Below, piece by piece: positions 17,813 to 30,477 of a DNA stretch of 64,000 nucleotides; position 1 is the first letter of the stretch, and the number at the start of each line of letters is the position of its first letter. This DNA is from Peterkaempfera bronchialis (GTDB lineage: Bacteria; Actinomycetota; Actinomycetes; Streptomycetales; Streptomycetaceae): contig NZ_CP031264.1 of the NCBI RefSeq assembly GCF_003258605.2, positions 1,364,001 to 1,428,000 of the forward strand. The letters are read 5' to 3'. The notes below the pieces were generated by a model. The model saw nothing but the letters and a program-made list of their open reading frames with translations, was not told the origin of the DNA and searched no databases. A program made the translations under genes and the position numbers.

Positions 17813-18751
17813 TCAGCTCTCCGAGGCGATGATGTCCAGGGCCTTGGCCAGGTCCTCCGGGTACTCGCTGTCGAACTCCACCCACTGCCCGTCCGAGGGG
17901 TGCTCAAAGCCCAGGTGGACGGCGTGCAGCCACTGGCGGGTGAGGCGGAGGCGCTTGGCCAGGGTGGGGTCGGCGCCGTAGGTGAGGTCGCCGACGCAGG
18001 GGTGGCGCAGCGCGGACATATGCACCCGGATCTGGTGGGTGCGGCCGGTCTCCAGCTTGATGTCCAGCAGCGAGGCGGCCCGGAACGCCTCGATGAGGTC
18101 GTAGTGGGTGACCGACGGCTTGCCGGAGGCGACCACGGCCCACTTCCAGTCGGCGGTGGGGTGCCGGTCGATCGGCGCGTCCACGGTGCCGTGCATCGGG
18201 TCGGGGTGGCCCTGCACCAGGGTGTGGTAGCGCTTGTCCACGGTGCGCTCGCGGAACTGCTGCTTGAGCAGGCTGTAGGCCAGCTCGGACTTGGCGACCA
18301 CCATCAGGCCGGAGGTGCCGACGTCCAGCCGGTGCACGATGCCCTGCCGCTCGGCGGCGCCCGAGGTGGAGATGCGGTACCCGGCGGCGGCGAGGCCGCC
18401 GATCACGGTGGGGCCGGTCCAGCCGGGGCTGGGGTGGGCGGCGACGCCGACCGGCTTGTCGACCACCAGGACGTGGTCGTCCTCGTGGACGATCCGCATG
18501 CCGTCGACCGGCTCGGCGACGATCTGCACCGGCGCCGCCGGGGCGGGGATCTCGACCTCCAGCCAGGCCCCGGCCATGACCCGGTCGGACTTGCCCGCGG
18601 TCGCGCCGTCCACCCGGACCTTGCCGTCGGCGGCGAGTTCGGCCGCCTTGGTGCGGGAGAAGCCGAACATGCGGGCGAGCGCGGCGTCGAGACGCTCGCC
18701 CTCAAGGCCGTCGGGTACGGGCAGGGTGCGGATCTGCGCTGCGGTGCTCAC
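17813..18751 (-). CDS. RluD-type 23S rRNA pseudouridine synthase
   Basis: A 312-residue enzyme. An S4 RNA-binding domain covers residues 15-75 ([30 protein letters not shown]). The RluA/RluD catalytic domain follows, with the catalytic aspartate in [15 protein letters not shown] near residue 143, the [13 protein letters not shown] block and a final [10 protein letters not shown]. It makes pseudouridine in the large-subunit rRNA or a related RNA; which position cannot be told. It lies 69 nt downstream of lspA in the same direction, as is usual in streptomycetes. A GNAT stub follows its stop codon in frame. Confidence 0.93.
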   Translation of the reverse strand: MSTAAQIRTLPVPDGLEGERLDAALARMFGFSRTKAAELAADGKVRVDGATAGKSDRVMAGAWLEVEIPAPAAPVQIVAEPVDGMRIVHEDDHVLVVDKPVGVAAHPSPGWTGPTVIGGLAAAGYRISTSGAAERQGIVHRLDVGTSGLMVVAKSELAYSLLKQQFRERTVDKRYHTLVQGHPDPMHGTVDAPIDRHPTADWKWAVVASGKPSVTHYDLIEAFRAASLLDIKLETGRTHQIRVHMSALRHPCVGDLTYGADPTLAKRLRLTRQWLHAVHLGFEHPSDGQWVEFDSEYPEDLAKALDIIASES

Positions 18752-18820
18752 CTGAACGAGTATGCCGGACGGTCGGGCCCCCTCCGGCCACGGCCAGGGG
18801 GGACGGCCGGGGTACGGCGG

Positions 18821-19528
18821 TCAGCCCTGCTCGGGCTCGGCCGGGGCCTCCGGTGCGTCGGGCTCGCCCGGCTGCTCCTCGCGGTCGCGGTGGACGGTGC
18901 CGTCCGGGTTGGAGCCCCGGAAGGAGAGCAGCACCACCAGCACACCACCGCAGACGATCGCGGAGTCGGCCAGGTTGAAGACCGCGAAGTGCTGGAGCGA
19001 GACGAAGTCGACCACATGGCCGCGGAAGACGGCCGGCCCCCGGAAGAGCCGGTCGGTGAGGTTGCCCAGCGCTCCGCCGAGCAGCAGGCCCAGCGCCACC
19101 GCCCAGGGCAGGCTGTGCAGCTTGCGGGCGATCCGCCAGATGACCACGATCACCGAGGTGGCGATCAGGGTGAAGACGATGGTCAGGGCTTGGCCCATGC
19201 CGAAGGCCGCGCCCGGGTTGCGGATCACCTGGAAGGTGAGCACATCGCCGATCACCTGGATCGGGGCATGGCCTTCCAGGTCGGAGACGACCAGCAGCTT
19301 GCTGCCCAGGTCGACCAGGTAGGCGAGCAGCGCCACGGTCAGCAGCACCGCGATCCGGCGGCGGTGCACGGGAGCGGAGGCGTCGGCGGACTGCTCTCCG
19401 GGGGTGGGCTGCTCCCCGGGGGTCTGCTCCCCGGGGGCCGTCGCGGCCTCGGCGGCGCCGTCCCGGGCTGCGCCGTCCTGGGTCTGGTGGGAACCTGGCG
19501 TACTGATGATCCGCTCCGCTGCCGTCAC
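18821..19528 (-). CDS. lspA: lipoprotein signal peptidase (signal peptidase II)
   Basis: A 235-residue membrane aspartyl protease that removes lipoprotein signal peptides after lipidation. Four helices are present (from residue 60: [23 protein letters not shown]). The catalytic aspartates lie in [10 protein letters not shown] and [12 protein letters not shown], with the helper motif NPGAAFGMG. The N-terminal 55 residues are an extra hydrophilic tail with PGEQ repeated three times, and the C-terminal tail is acidic and Pro-rich. An internal GTG near residue 54 could give the usual short form. It sits just upstream of the pseudouridine synthase. Confidence 0.95.
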   Translation of the reverse strand: MTAAERIISTPGSHQTQDGAARDGAAEAATAPGEQTPGEQPTPGEQSADASAPVHRRRIAVLLTVALLAYLVDLGSKLLVVSDLEGHAPIQVIGDVLTFQVIRNPGAAFGMGQALTIVFTLIATSVIVVIWRIARKLHSLPWAVALGLLLGGALGNLTDRLFRGPAVFRGHVVDFVSLQHFAVFNLADSAIVCGGVLVVLLSFRGSNPDGTVHRDREEQPGEPDAPEAPAEPEQG

Positions 19529-19633
19529 AGGTGGGACCGGCCCCGGGGCCGGGGCGGCGCTGTCGAGGTCGAGCGTACGGCACCGGGCGGCCGGTGGCCC
19601 TGCTGGGCCGCGAGGCCCCGGCCGTGCGGGGGG

Positions 19634-20242
19634 TCAGCGCCGCTCCTGCTTGGCCTTGCACTGGACGCAGAGCGTGGCGCGCGGGAACGCCTGCAACCGG
19701 GCCTTGCCCACCGCTTCGCCGCAGGACTCGCAGAGCCCGAAGCCGGTCCCCCGCAGCCGGTCAAGCGCGCGCTCGGTCTGGGCGAGCATGTCCCGCGCGT
19801 TGTTGGCGAGGGCGAGCTCGTGCTCGCGGGAGATGTTCTTGGTACCGGCGTCCACCTGGTCGTCGCCGGCGCCGTCGCCGGAGTCCCGCATCATCCCGGA
19901 GATGGCCGCCTCGGCGGTGTCGATCTCCTGGCGCAGCCGCTTGGCCTCGGCGGTCAGCTCGTCGCGCAGCTCGTCGACCTCGGCCGCCGTCCAGGGCTCC
20001 TCCCCGGGGCGTACCGGCAGCTGCGCGGGGTCCAGCGGCCCCGGCTCCGGGATCGCGGCGGTGGCGGCGGCCGTACGGGTGGCGCCGGTCGCGGCGGCGT
20101 GGGTGCGGGTGGGGACCGCCGGCCGGGCGGCGGCGGTGCCGGTCTTGCGGCGCGGGGTCGCGGTGCCCTCCCCCTGGTCCGCCACGGCCCTGCGGGCCGC
20201 CCGCCTGGTGGCGGTGGTCCCGTTCTCAGCCTTCTCAGCCAT
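19634..20242 (-). CDS. DksA/TraR-family zinc-finger protein
   Basis: A 202-residue protein from ATG 20242, which has GAAGGGG in front. The N-terminal 85 residues are basic and Ala/Thr/Pro-rich, probably disordered. Residues 95-170 form a coiled-coil helical hairpin (EVDELRDELTAEAKRLRQEID). The end carries a C4 zinc finger, CESCGE-x-CVQCK, of the DksA/TraR type. The acidic tip residues that DksA uses in the RNA polymerase secondary channel cannot be confirmed by eye. It may modulate transcription. The neighbourhood with lspA and ileS is the usual streptomycete order. Confidence 0.88.
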   Translation of the reverse strand: MAEKAENGTTATRRAARRAVADQGEGTATPRRKTGTAAARPAVPTRTHAAATGATRTAAATAAIPEPGPLDPAQLPVRPGEEPWTAAEVDELRDELTAEAKRLRQEIDTAEAAISGMMRDSGDGAGDDQVDAGTKNISREHELALANNARDMLAQTERALDRLRGTGFGLCESCGEAVGKARLQAFPRATLCVQCKAKQERR

Positions 20243-20416
20243 GGCTACGACCCCTTCACGAATGGTGACGGCCGGCGGTTCCCGGACCGCTCGGTGCCGG
20301 AACGATAATTCGCCGCGATTCATGCCACAACCGGACATTCCGATCTGAGTCCGATGTCCACCCGGGGAGTCCCCTCCCCAGGCATGACGAGGTTGTGCCC
20401 AGAACGTGACCCGCTA

Positions 20417-20459
20417 ACCGCTTTCCGTGGCCGCTACCGCACGGTCCGGGGAAAGCGGT
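20417..20459. repeat. inverted repeat upstream of the ileS leader
   Basis: Arms ACCGCTTTCC (20417-20426) and GGAAAGCGGT (20450-20459) are perfectly complementary over 10 bp with a 23-nt spacer. It sits between the DksA-like start and the T-box leader. It could be an upstream terminator or an operator; nothing distinguishes the two. Confidence 0.5.
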
Positions 20460-20483
20460 GGCGCCGCCCTATACACTTGCTCC

Positions 20484-20741
20484 CGCAAGGCGTTGACGGG
20501 ACGAGTACCGCCGTACGCAGCCAGCAGCGACCCGGGGACGGTGGGAGCCCGGGGGCGTGCGCGACGGGAAGATCACCCCTGAGCCGCCGGAAGAACGGCC
20601 CGCAGGCCCAGTAGACCCGGCAGCAGCACCCAATGAGTGGGCCACGGCGTACCGCACGCGGCCAAGGAGGGTGGTACCGCGGGACGGCGCACACCGTCTC
20701 GTCCCTCCGTCGGAAGCCGCACACGACGCATCCGCCGGAGG
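20484..20741 (+). promoter_or_regulatory. isoleucine T-box riboswitch, translational type
   Basis: The conserved T-box core TGGTACCGCG lies at 20672-20681, flanked by the antisequestrator arms (AGGG 20668-20671 with CCCT 20703-20706; GGGACG 20681-20686 with CGTCCC 20700-20705). The likely specifier codon is ATC (Ile) at 20572-20574 in GGAAGATCACCCC, in a compact leader that opens with GACGGGACGAGTA, as in actinobacterial ileS T-boxes. The alternative helix pairs CCTCCGTCGG (20704-20713) with CCGCCGGAGG (20732-20741), one mismatch, and buries the ileS ribosome site. Uncharged tRNA-Ile should therefore free translation. The 5' boundary is approximate. Confidence 0.93.
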
Positions 20742-20753
20742 AAGGCCCCCGCG

Positions 20754-23897
<3,144 letters not shown>

Positions 23898-23931
23898 CCT
23901 GCGGTCACGGCCCACCGGCCGCACCGCCAAC

Positions 23932-23965
23932 GGAGCCGCCGACCCCGCCCGGGGTCGGCGGCTCC
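23932..23965 (+). terminator. ileS terminator hairpin
   Basis: Perfect 15-bp stem, arms 23932-23946 and 23951-23965, loop GCCC, 34 nt after the ileS stop. No T-tract, as is common in this group. Confidence 0.85.
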
Positions 23966-24003
23966 TGTCGTGTACACGACCGCTAGGCCATCGGCCGCAG
24001 CAC

Positions 24004-24040
24004 GAGGGCGCCCCCGCTGCGATGCAGTGGGGGCGCCCTC
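24004..24040. terminator. terminator hairpin facing divIVA
   Basis: Arms 24004-24020 and 24024-24040 form a 17-bp stem with a single G-T wobble and loop GAT. It lies 48 nt past the divIVA stop on the minus strand and probably ends the leftward division-gene transcripts. It could also back up the ileS terminator. Confidence 0.8.
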
Positions 24041-24088
24041 GGGTGGTGCGTCCTGGATCAGGTGACGCGGATCACAGGAACCGGTGAC

Positions 24089-25354
24089 TCAGTTGTCGTT
24101 CTCCTCATCGATGAGGAAGCCGCGCATCGGCGTGGGAGCCTGCTGAAGCGGCTGCGGGGGCTGCGGACGGACCGCAGCCATCGGCTGGGTCATACCCGCC
24201 GGGGCCATCGGGGAGCCCTGACCGCCGCCGAAGCCCTGCTGGCCGTTGCCGCCGCCGAACGACTGCTGCCCGCCGAAGCTCGGCTGACCGTTGCCGCCGA
24301 AGGACGGCTGACCGCCGAAGGTCTGCCCGCCCATGCCCGAGGGGGCACCGGCCGGGGCCATCGACGCCGCCGGGGGCAGCGACGGGGTCGCCGGAGGCAG
24401 CGAGGCGGTGGCCGGGGTGCGCGGCGGGGCGAGCGAGTCGTCCGCCTGCGACTCCAACTGCCGCAGCTGGGTCTCCAGGTACGACTTCAGACGGGTGCGG
24501 TACTCACGCTCGAAGGCCCGCAGGTCCTCGACCTTGCGCTCCAGGGTGGCCCGGGCCGACTCCAGGGACCCCATGGCGACGCGGTGCTTCTCCTGGGCGT
24601 CCCGCTCCAGCGCGTCGGCCTTGGACCGGGCGTCGCGCTCCAGACCCTCGGCACGGCTGCGCGCCTCGCCGACGATCTTGTTGGCCTCGGAGCGGGCCTC
24701 GGCGATGGCCTGGTCGGCGGTCTGCTGGGCGAGCGCCAGCACGCGGGCCGCGCTGTCGCCGCCCGGGCCCTGCTGCTGCTGCGGCATGTGCGGACCGCCG
24801 CCCGGACCCATCTGGCCACCCATGGGGCCGCCCATCTGCTGACCCATGGGACCGCCCATCGGGCCACCCATGGGACCGCCCATCGGACCACCGGGGCCCA
24901 TCGGGCCGCCGGGGCCGCCACCGGGGCCCATCTGGCCGGGCATCGGGCCGCCCATCTGCTGCGGACCGGGGCCGCCGGGGCCGGCCGGAAGCTGCGGCGG
25001 GCCGCCCATCTGCTGCTGGCCGCCCGGGGGCAGGCCGAGCTGCTGGGGGCCGCCCATCTGCTGCGGCATCTGCTGCTGGCCCGGCACGGGCGGTCCGGAT
25101 ATGGCAGCGGGCACGGGAGCGTTGGGGCGCTGCTGCTGCTGCTCCTGCTCCTTGCGCATGTTCTGCTGGTTCTGGGCGGCGGCGCGGGTCGCCGCGGCCA
25201 GCTTGGCGCGCAGGTCCTCGTTCTCGCGGAGCAGGCGGGTCAGCTCTGCTTCCACCTCGTCGAGGAAGGCATCGACCTCGTCCTCGTCATAGCCTTCGCG
25301 GAGGCGGACGGTCGTGAACTGCTTGTTCCGAACGTCCTCGGGGGTCAATGGCAT
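24089..25354 (-). CDS. divIVA: DivIVA, polar growth coiled-coil protein
   Basis: A 421-residue cytoplasmic protein that marks hyphal tips and branch sites and directs apical wall growth. The N-terminal DivIVA lipid-binding domain covers residues 1-60 ([34 protein letters not shown]). A Gln/Pro/Gly/Met-rich linker of about 110 residues has repeated GGPM units. The long second coiled coil spans about 200-310 ([22 protein letters not shown]...). The C-terminal 100 residues contain repeated FGG-N/Q units and end in FLIDEENDN. The two low-complexity parts are long. It is the last gene of the leftward division run, 48 nt after yggT, where its own promoter could lie. Confidence 0.97.
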   Translation of the reverse strand: MPLTPEDVRNKQFTTVRLREGYDEDEVDAFLDEVEAELTRLLRENEDLRAKLAAATRAAAQNQQNMRKEQEQQQQRPNAPVPAAISGPPVPGQQQMPQQMGGPQQLGLPPGGQQQMGGPPQLPAGPGGPGPQQMGGPMPGQMGPGGGPGGPMGPGGPMGGPMGGPMGGPMGQQMGGPMGGQMGPGGGPHMPQQQQGPGGDSAARVLALAQQTADQAIAEARSEANKIVGEARSRAEGLERDARSKADALERDAQEKHRVAMGSLESARATLERKVEDLRAFEREYRTRLKSYLETQLRQLESQADDSLAPPRTPATASLPPATPSLPPAASMAPAGAPSGMGGQTFGGQPSFGGNGQPSFGGQQSFGGGNGQQGFGGGQGSPMAPAGMTQPMAAVRPQPPQPLQQAPTPMRGFLIDEENDN

Positions 25355-25402
25355 CTCTTCACCTCAACGTGATCGTCGGCACACCGGCGTCCTGTCGCGC
25401 GC

Positions 25403-25693
25403 TTACCACGGCAGTCTCACCACGAGCGAGATCAGGACATACACAATGATCATCAGTACGAAGAAGGACAGGTCGAGCGCCACGCCCCCGAGACGTAGCG
25501 GCGGAATGAACCGCCGCAGAAGCTTGAGCGGCGGATCCGTGACAGTGTACGTGGCCTCCAGGACCACAACCATGGCCTTGCCGGGGTGCCACGAGCGGGC
25601 GAACTGGAACACCCAGTCCATCACCAGCCGGAAGAGCAGGATGACCAGGAAGACGGTCAGTGCGTAGTAGAGCACTGCCGACACGATGCCCAT
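25403..25693 (-). CDS. yggT: YggT-family membrane protein
   Basis: A 96-residue protein with two hydrophobic segments (VSAVLYYALTVFLVILLFRLVMDWV and LSFFVLMIIVYVLISLVV) joined by a loop with the family signature EATYTVTDPPLKLLRRFIPP and LGGVALDLS. Function is poorly known; family members affect osmotic tolerance or division. The position between sepF and divIVA is conserved in Gram-positive bacteria and supports a division or growth role. Confidence 0.93.
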   Translation of the reverse strand: MGIVSAVLYYALTVFLVILLFRLVMDWVFQFARSWHPGKAMVVVLEATYTVTDPPLKLLRRFIPPLRLGGVALDLSFFVLMIIVYVLISLVVRLPW

Positions 25694-25759
25694 CGCGCTT
25701 CCCTCTCCCTGTCCCGTTCACTCACTGTCAGCGGATCCGTACCTGGTGTCGTGGCTGGG

Positions 25760-26359
25760 TCAGCTCTGGTTGAAGAACCCACCCTCGGCGATACGGGCCT
25801 TGTCCTCCGCCGTGACATCGACGTTAGCAGGAGACAGCAGGAACACCTTCTGCGTCACCCGCTCGATGCTGCCGTGCAGACCGAAGACGAGTCCAGCCGC
25901 GAAGTCTACGAGGCGCTTGGCGTCGGTGTCGTCCATCTCCGTCAGATTCATGATCACGGGGGTTCCGTCGCGGAAGTGTTCCCCGATGGTGCGGGCCTCG
26001 TTGTAGGTTCGAGGATGGAGTGTGGTGATGCGGTAGGGCTCTCGCTCGTTGACGACCTTGGGCATGATCACCGGGGCGCTCTTCTCCACGTGGCGGCGGT
26101 CGGGTGTGATGGAGGACACCGGAGCCATCCGCGCCGGCTCCTGCCGGATCGGTACCGCCTGTGCCGCCGGAGCGGCGTGCGCCGCGTGGGCGGCCGCATG
26201 GGCGGCCGCGGACTGGCGGGGCACTTCCTCGGTGCGTCCGGTGCGCAGCGGCTCGGGGTCCGCGTCATAGTCGTCGTCGGGGTCGTACCCCTGGCCGTCG
26301 TACGTCTCGTCCTCCACGAGGCCGAGGTAGACCGCCATCTTGCGCATAGCGCCGGCCAT
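25760..26359 (-). CDS. sepF: SepF, FtsZ membrane tether
   Basis: A 199-residue protein. The N-terminal [13 protein letters not shown] helix is the expected membrane-binding amphipathic segment. An acidic stretch ([11 protein letters not shown]) and an Ala/His-rich disordered linker ([15 protein letters not shown]) follow. The SepF core spans residues 115-190 ([56 protein letters not shown]). It binds the FtsZ tail and anchors the ring; streptomycetes lack FtsA, so this is its main tether. There is a 217-bp gap upstream that probably holds a promoter. Confidence 0.96.
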   Translation of the reverse strand: MAGAMRKMAVYLGLVEDETYDGQGYDPDDDYDADPEPLRTGRTEEVPRQSAAAHAAAHAAHAAPAAQAVPIRQEPARMAPVSSITPDRRHVEKSAPVIMPKVVNEREPYRITTLHPRTYNEARTIGEHFRDGTPVIMNLTEMDDTDAKRLVDFAAGLVFGLHGSIERVTQKVFLLSPANVDVTAEDKARIAEGGFFNQS

Positions 26360-26532
26360 ACTCCTGTCCTCCGCTCTGTGGTGGATCGGCCCGTCACCGG
26401 CCAGACCCCGTCACCGGCTGCACCGGCGGTCGGGACCGCGGTCCGCTCGGTGCCCGACTGCACGTCAGGCCCGGTGCGTGGCCGCGGACATACGATCCAC
26501 GATTCGCCGCCGCGATGCGGAAGCGACTAAAC

Positions 26533-26550
26533 TTTGTCCTATTTTGTCCT
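26533..26550. repeat. 10-bp-phased direct repeat upstream of sepF
   Basis: TTTGTCCT occurs at 26533-26540 and again at 26543-26550, exactly one helical turn apart. It is an unusually AT-rich island in the sepF-yggS gap, about 175 nt from the sepF start. It looks like a regulator-binding or promoter element; no factor is known to me. Confidence 0.45.
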
Positions 26551-26576
26551 GTGGTCTGATCTACTAACCGGTGACG

Positions 26577-27380
26577 TTACCGGAGGGGTGGCCGCGCACC
26601 GAGCACCGCCGTTCCGACGCGCACATGTGTCGCACCGGCCGCGACGGCCTGTTCGAGGTCGCCGCTCATCCCCGCCGAGACCATCGTGGCAGCCGGATGG
26701 GCCGCTCGTACGGCGGTTGCGATTTCCGCCAGACGACCGAAAGCCGCCGCCGGATCGCCCGCGTAGCGCCCGACGAGCGGTGCGACCGTCATCACACCGG
26801 CGAACCGCAGCCCGGGCGCGTCGGCAAGGGCGTCGGCGAGGGCCGCGACCTCCTCCGGAGCCACCCCGGCCCGGCCGGCGGCCTGCGCCGCCGCCGCGTC
26901 CCCCGCCTCCTTCTCCAGCGCCACCTGCACCAGGCAGGCGAGTTCCGGACGTTCTGCCCTGACCACCGCCGTGGAGAGGGCGTCGACCAGCCTCGGCCGG
27001 TCGACGGAGTGGACAAAGTCCGCGTACCGGACCACCGAGCGCACCTTGTTGGTCTGCAACTGCCCGACGAAATGCCAGTTCAGCGGCAGGTCGGCGCACT
27101 CGGCGGCCTTGGGTGCGGCGTCCTGGTCGCGGTTCTCGGCCACCTCGGTGACGCCGAGTGAGGCGAGCAACCGGGTGTCCTCGGCGGGGTAGGTCTTGGT
27201 GACCACCACCAGGGTGACCTCATGGCGCGGCCGCCCGGCGGCGGCGCAGGCGTCGGCGATGCGCTGCTCCACCGCGGCGAGGTTGGCGCGCAGCTGCTCG
27301 CGGCGGGCCCGCCCCTGCTCGGTCAGGGCATCGGGAAAGGACGGGCCGTTCGGAAACGGGCCGTCATGGTGATTCGTCAT
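26577..27380 (-). CDS. yggS: YggS/PLPBP family pyridoxal phosphate homeostasis protein
   Basis: A 267-residue PLP-binding protein with an alanine-racemase-type barrel. The PLP lysine lies in LVVVTKTYPAE (about residue 62), followed by GVTEVAENRDQDA and WHFVGQLQTNK. The phosphate-binding end is MSAGMSGDLEQAVAAGATHVRVGTAVLG (partial motif). It keeps vitamin B6 in balance rather than acting as an enzyme. The stop of the next gene upstream lies only 3 nt away. A short N-terminal tail rich in Asn, His and Pro is an unusual extension. Confidence 0.95.
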   Translation of the reverse strand: MTNHHDGPFPNGPSFPDALTEQGRARREQLRANLAAVEQRIADACAAAGRPRHEVTLVVVTKTYPAEDTRLLASLGVTEVAENRDQDAAPKAAECADLPLNWHFVGQLQTNKVRSVVRYADFVHSVDRPRLVDALSTAVVRAERPELACLVQVALEKEAGDAAAAQAAGRAGVAPEEVAALADALADAPGLRFAGVMTVAPLVGRYAGDPAAAFGRLAEIATAVRAAHPAATMVSAGMSGDLEQAVAAGATHVRVGTAVLGARPPLR

Positions 27381-27383
27381 CTT

Positions 27384-28124
27384 CTATCGCTGTCCCCGGC
27401 CGAACCAGACATAGCCCGCGAGGCGCCCGGTGCGCTGCTCGCGGCGGTAGGAGAAGTGGTCTGCGGACTCCCGGGTGCAGACCGGTGACCGGCGGCGGTC
27501 GGTGACACCGGCCTCGGCGAGCTGGGCGTCCACTCCGCCCGGCACATCCACGGCGGGGGTGCCCCAGCCGGTGGTGGCGTACGCGGCCGGAACCGCCTCG
27601 GCGACTTCGGCCCGCAGCGCGGCGGGTACTTCATAGCAGTGGCCGCAGACGGTGGGGCCGGTGACGGCGGTGATCCGCTCGGGCCGGGCGCCGAGGCGCA
27701 CCATCGCCTCGACCGCTGCGGGGACCACCCCGGCGGCGAGGCCGGGCCGCCCGGCGTGGGCGGCGGCGGCGACCCCGGCGACGGGGTCGGCGAGCAGTAC
27801 GGGGGCGCAGTCGGCGGTGAGTACCGCCAGGGCCAGCCCGGGGCGGGTGGTGACCAGCGCGTCCACCTGCGGTGCCGTGCCGTCGGCCTGGCGGCCGGTC
27901 ACCTCGGCGACCTCGCGGCCGTGCACCTGGTTCATCCAGACCACGTCCGCCGGGTCGAGGCCCAGCGCCTCGGCGGCGAGCGCCCGGTTGCCGCGTACGG
28001 CGGCCGGGTCGTCGCCGACCGCTCCGCCGAGGTTGAGCTCTCCGTACGGAGCGGAGCTCACCCCGCCCCACCGGTCGGTGAAGGCGAAGTGAGCCCCGTC
28101 GCGGTCGATCCGCTGCCCGATCAT
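27384..28124 (-). CDS. pgeF: PgeF/YfiH (LACC1-like) purine nucleoside phosphorylase family
   Basis: A 246-residue protein from ATG 28124, with GAGGAG upstream. Family motifs: FTDRWGGVSSAPYGELNLG near the start, WMNQVHG, LTADCAPVLLAD with the zinc cysteine, AAAHAGRPGL with the zinc histidine, and CTRESADHFSYRRE at the end. The family was once called multicopper oxidase or laccase-like; later work shows purine nucleoside phosphorylase/adenosine deaminase activity and a role in correcting wrong peptidoglycan amino acids. Placement right after ftsZ is standard in actinobacteria. Confidence 0.93.
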   Translation of the reverse strand: MIGQRIDRDGAHFAFTDRWGGVSSAPYGELNLGGAVGDDPAAVRGNRALAAEALGLDPADVVWMNQVHGREVAEVTGRQADGTAPQVDALVTTRPGLALAVLTADCAPVLLADPVAGVAAAAHAGRPGLAAGVVPAAVEAMVRLGARPERITAVTGPTVCGHCYEVPAALRAEVAEAVPAAYATTGWGTPAVDVPGGVDAQLAEAGVTDRRRSPVCTRESADHFSYRREQRTGRLAGYVWFGRGQR

Positions 28125-28158
28125 GCGCTGCTCCTCGGGCCGGCGGCTATCGGGCAGA

Positions 28159-29361
<1,203 letters not shown>

Positions 29362-29486
29362 GTCGAAGGCCTCTCGCCTCGAAATACCGGGTCGGACGGC
29401 TGCGTGGTGACTGCCGTACGACGGATGTCGATGGGTGGGGTGCCCGTTTCCGCGACACATGTCCCGGAATGCCGACCGCCGACCCG

Positions 29487-29511
29487 AACCCTAACCTTGA
29501 GGTTTAGGGTT
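29487..29511. repeat. AT-rich hairpin in the ftsZ leader region
   Basis: AACCCTAA (29487-29494) pairs with TTAGGGTT (29504-29511), and an inner CC/GG step closes a TTGA loop with one bulged base. It is among the few AT-rich sites around. It lies between the promoter at 29554-29582 and the ftsZ start, so it would be in the leader RNA and could also be a DNA operator. Confidence 0.6.
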
Positions 29512-29553
29512 ACTGCTGTGCCAGTGTCTGTTACAACGTCCTGGTGACACAGG

Positions 29554-29582
29554 ACACTAGGTCGATGCGCGGCTGCGTTCAA
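29554..29582 (-). promoter_or_regulatory. ftsZ promoter (sigma-70 type)
   Basis: On the minus strand, a -35 TTGAAC (29577-29582) and -10 TAGTGT (29554-29559) are separated by 17 nt, the ideal spacing. The 342-bp ftsQ-ftsZ gap is known in streptomycetes to carry several ftsZ promoters, one of them sporulation-induced. This site is a good candidate for that one, but the assignment is by position and motif only. Confidence 0.7.
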
Positions 29583-29703
29583 CGAACACGCCGAGCCTCC
29601 TGCTTTTCTTTTGAGCCTATGTGATCATCCCTGGCCTCACACAGCCGGGGTGGACCACCAAGAGTCGGGCCGCGCGGGCCCGGCGTCAACAGATGAAGCG
29701 ACG

Positions 29704-30477
29704 TCAACCGGCCGTCGCCGGCGCCTCCGGAGCGCTGACGTCATAGGTCCGGGCCTGCCGGGTGAGCAGCGCGGTGAGTACCCTCGCCTTGCGCGTGCCC
29801 CGCTCGCTGCTGCCCCAGAGCACCAAGCGTCCACCGTCCAGCCGCAGTTGGATGTCGTCGTAGGAGTGCACCTCGACGGTCGAGACCTTCTTGGCCACCA
29901 GGGCCGGCAGATCCCGGGCGACCTGCACCACCGCCGCCACCAGCTCCTTCTGCGGGAAGGCGGCGATGGCGTCCCGGGCCGCCGGGTCGGGCTTCAGCTC
30001 CACCACCGGCACTCCGGGCGGCGGCGCCGGCTCGGTGGCGAACCGCACGCCCCCGGCGTCGACCTGGGTGTAGCGGCCGCCGGACTCCTTCACCGCAGCC
30101 ACCGGCCGGCGCTCGGTCACCTTGATCCGCAGGGTGTGCGGCCAGCCCCGCCAGACCTCCACCCGGTCGACCCGGCTGAGCACCGAGGTCACCCGGCGCC
30201 GTACCGCGTCGGTGTCCACCCGGGCCAGCGGCCCGCCCGGGTGCACCCCGGCGGCCTCGGCGACCTGATCGGCGGTCAGCTTCTCGGTGCCGGTGACCGC
30301 GACCGTGCGGACGGCCAGCACCGACGAGAAGAAGACCAGCCAGACGCAGCCGCCCACCAGCAGCGCGCCGAGCAAGCCCACCACCAGCAGACCGCGCCGG
30401 GAGAGCCGGAGGCGGGGCGGCGGCCCATCGGCCGCCGCCCGCTCCGTCCGCTGCTGCGGGTGGCTCGCCTCAACCAC
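29704..30477 (-). CDS. ftsQ: FtsQ, divisome membrane protein
   Basis: A 257-residue bitopic protein. A cytoplasmic tail (1-28) is followed by one membrane helix ([22 protein letters not shown]), then a POTRA domain ([26 protein letters not shown], residues 53-120), with [16 protein letters not shown], and the FtsQ beta domain. It connects early and late divisome parts and binds FtsL and DivIC. The start overlaps the murG stop by 8 nt. The gap to ftsZ is long and regulated. Confidence 0.95.
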   Translation of the reverse strand: MVEASHPQQRTERAAADGPPPRLRLSRRGLLVVGLLGALLVGGCVWLVFFSSVLAVRTVAVTGTEKLTADQVAEAAGVHPGGPLARVDTDAVRRRVTSVLSRVDRVEVWRGWPHTLRIKVTERRPVAAVKESGGRYTQVDAGGVRFATEPAPPPGVPVVELKPDPAARDAIAAFPQKELVAAVVQVARDLPALVAKKVSTVEVHSYDDIQLRLDGGRLVLWGSSERGTRKARVLTALLTRQARTYDVSAPEAPATAG

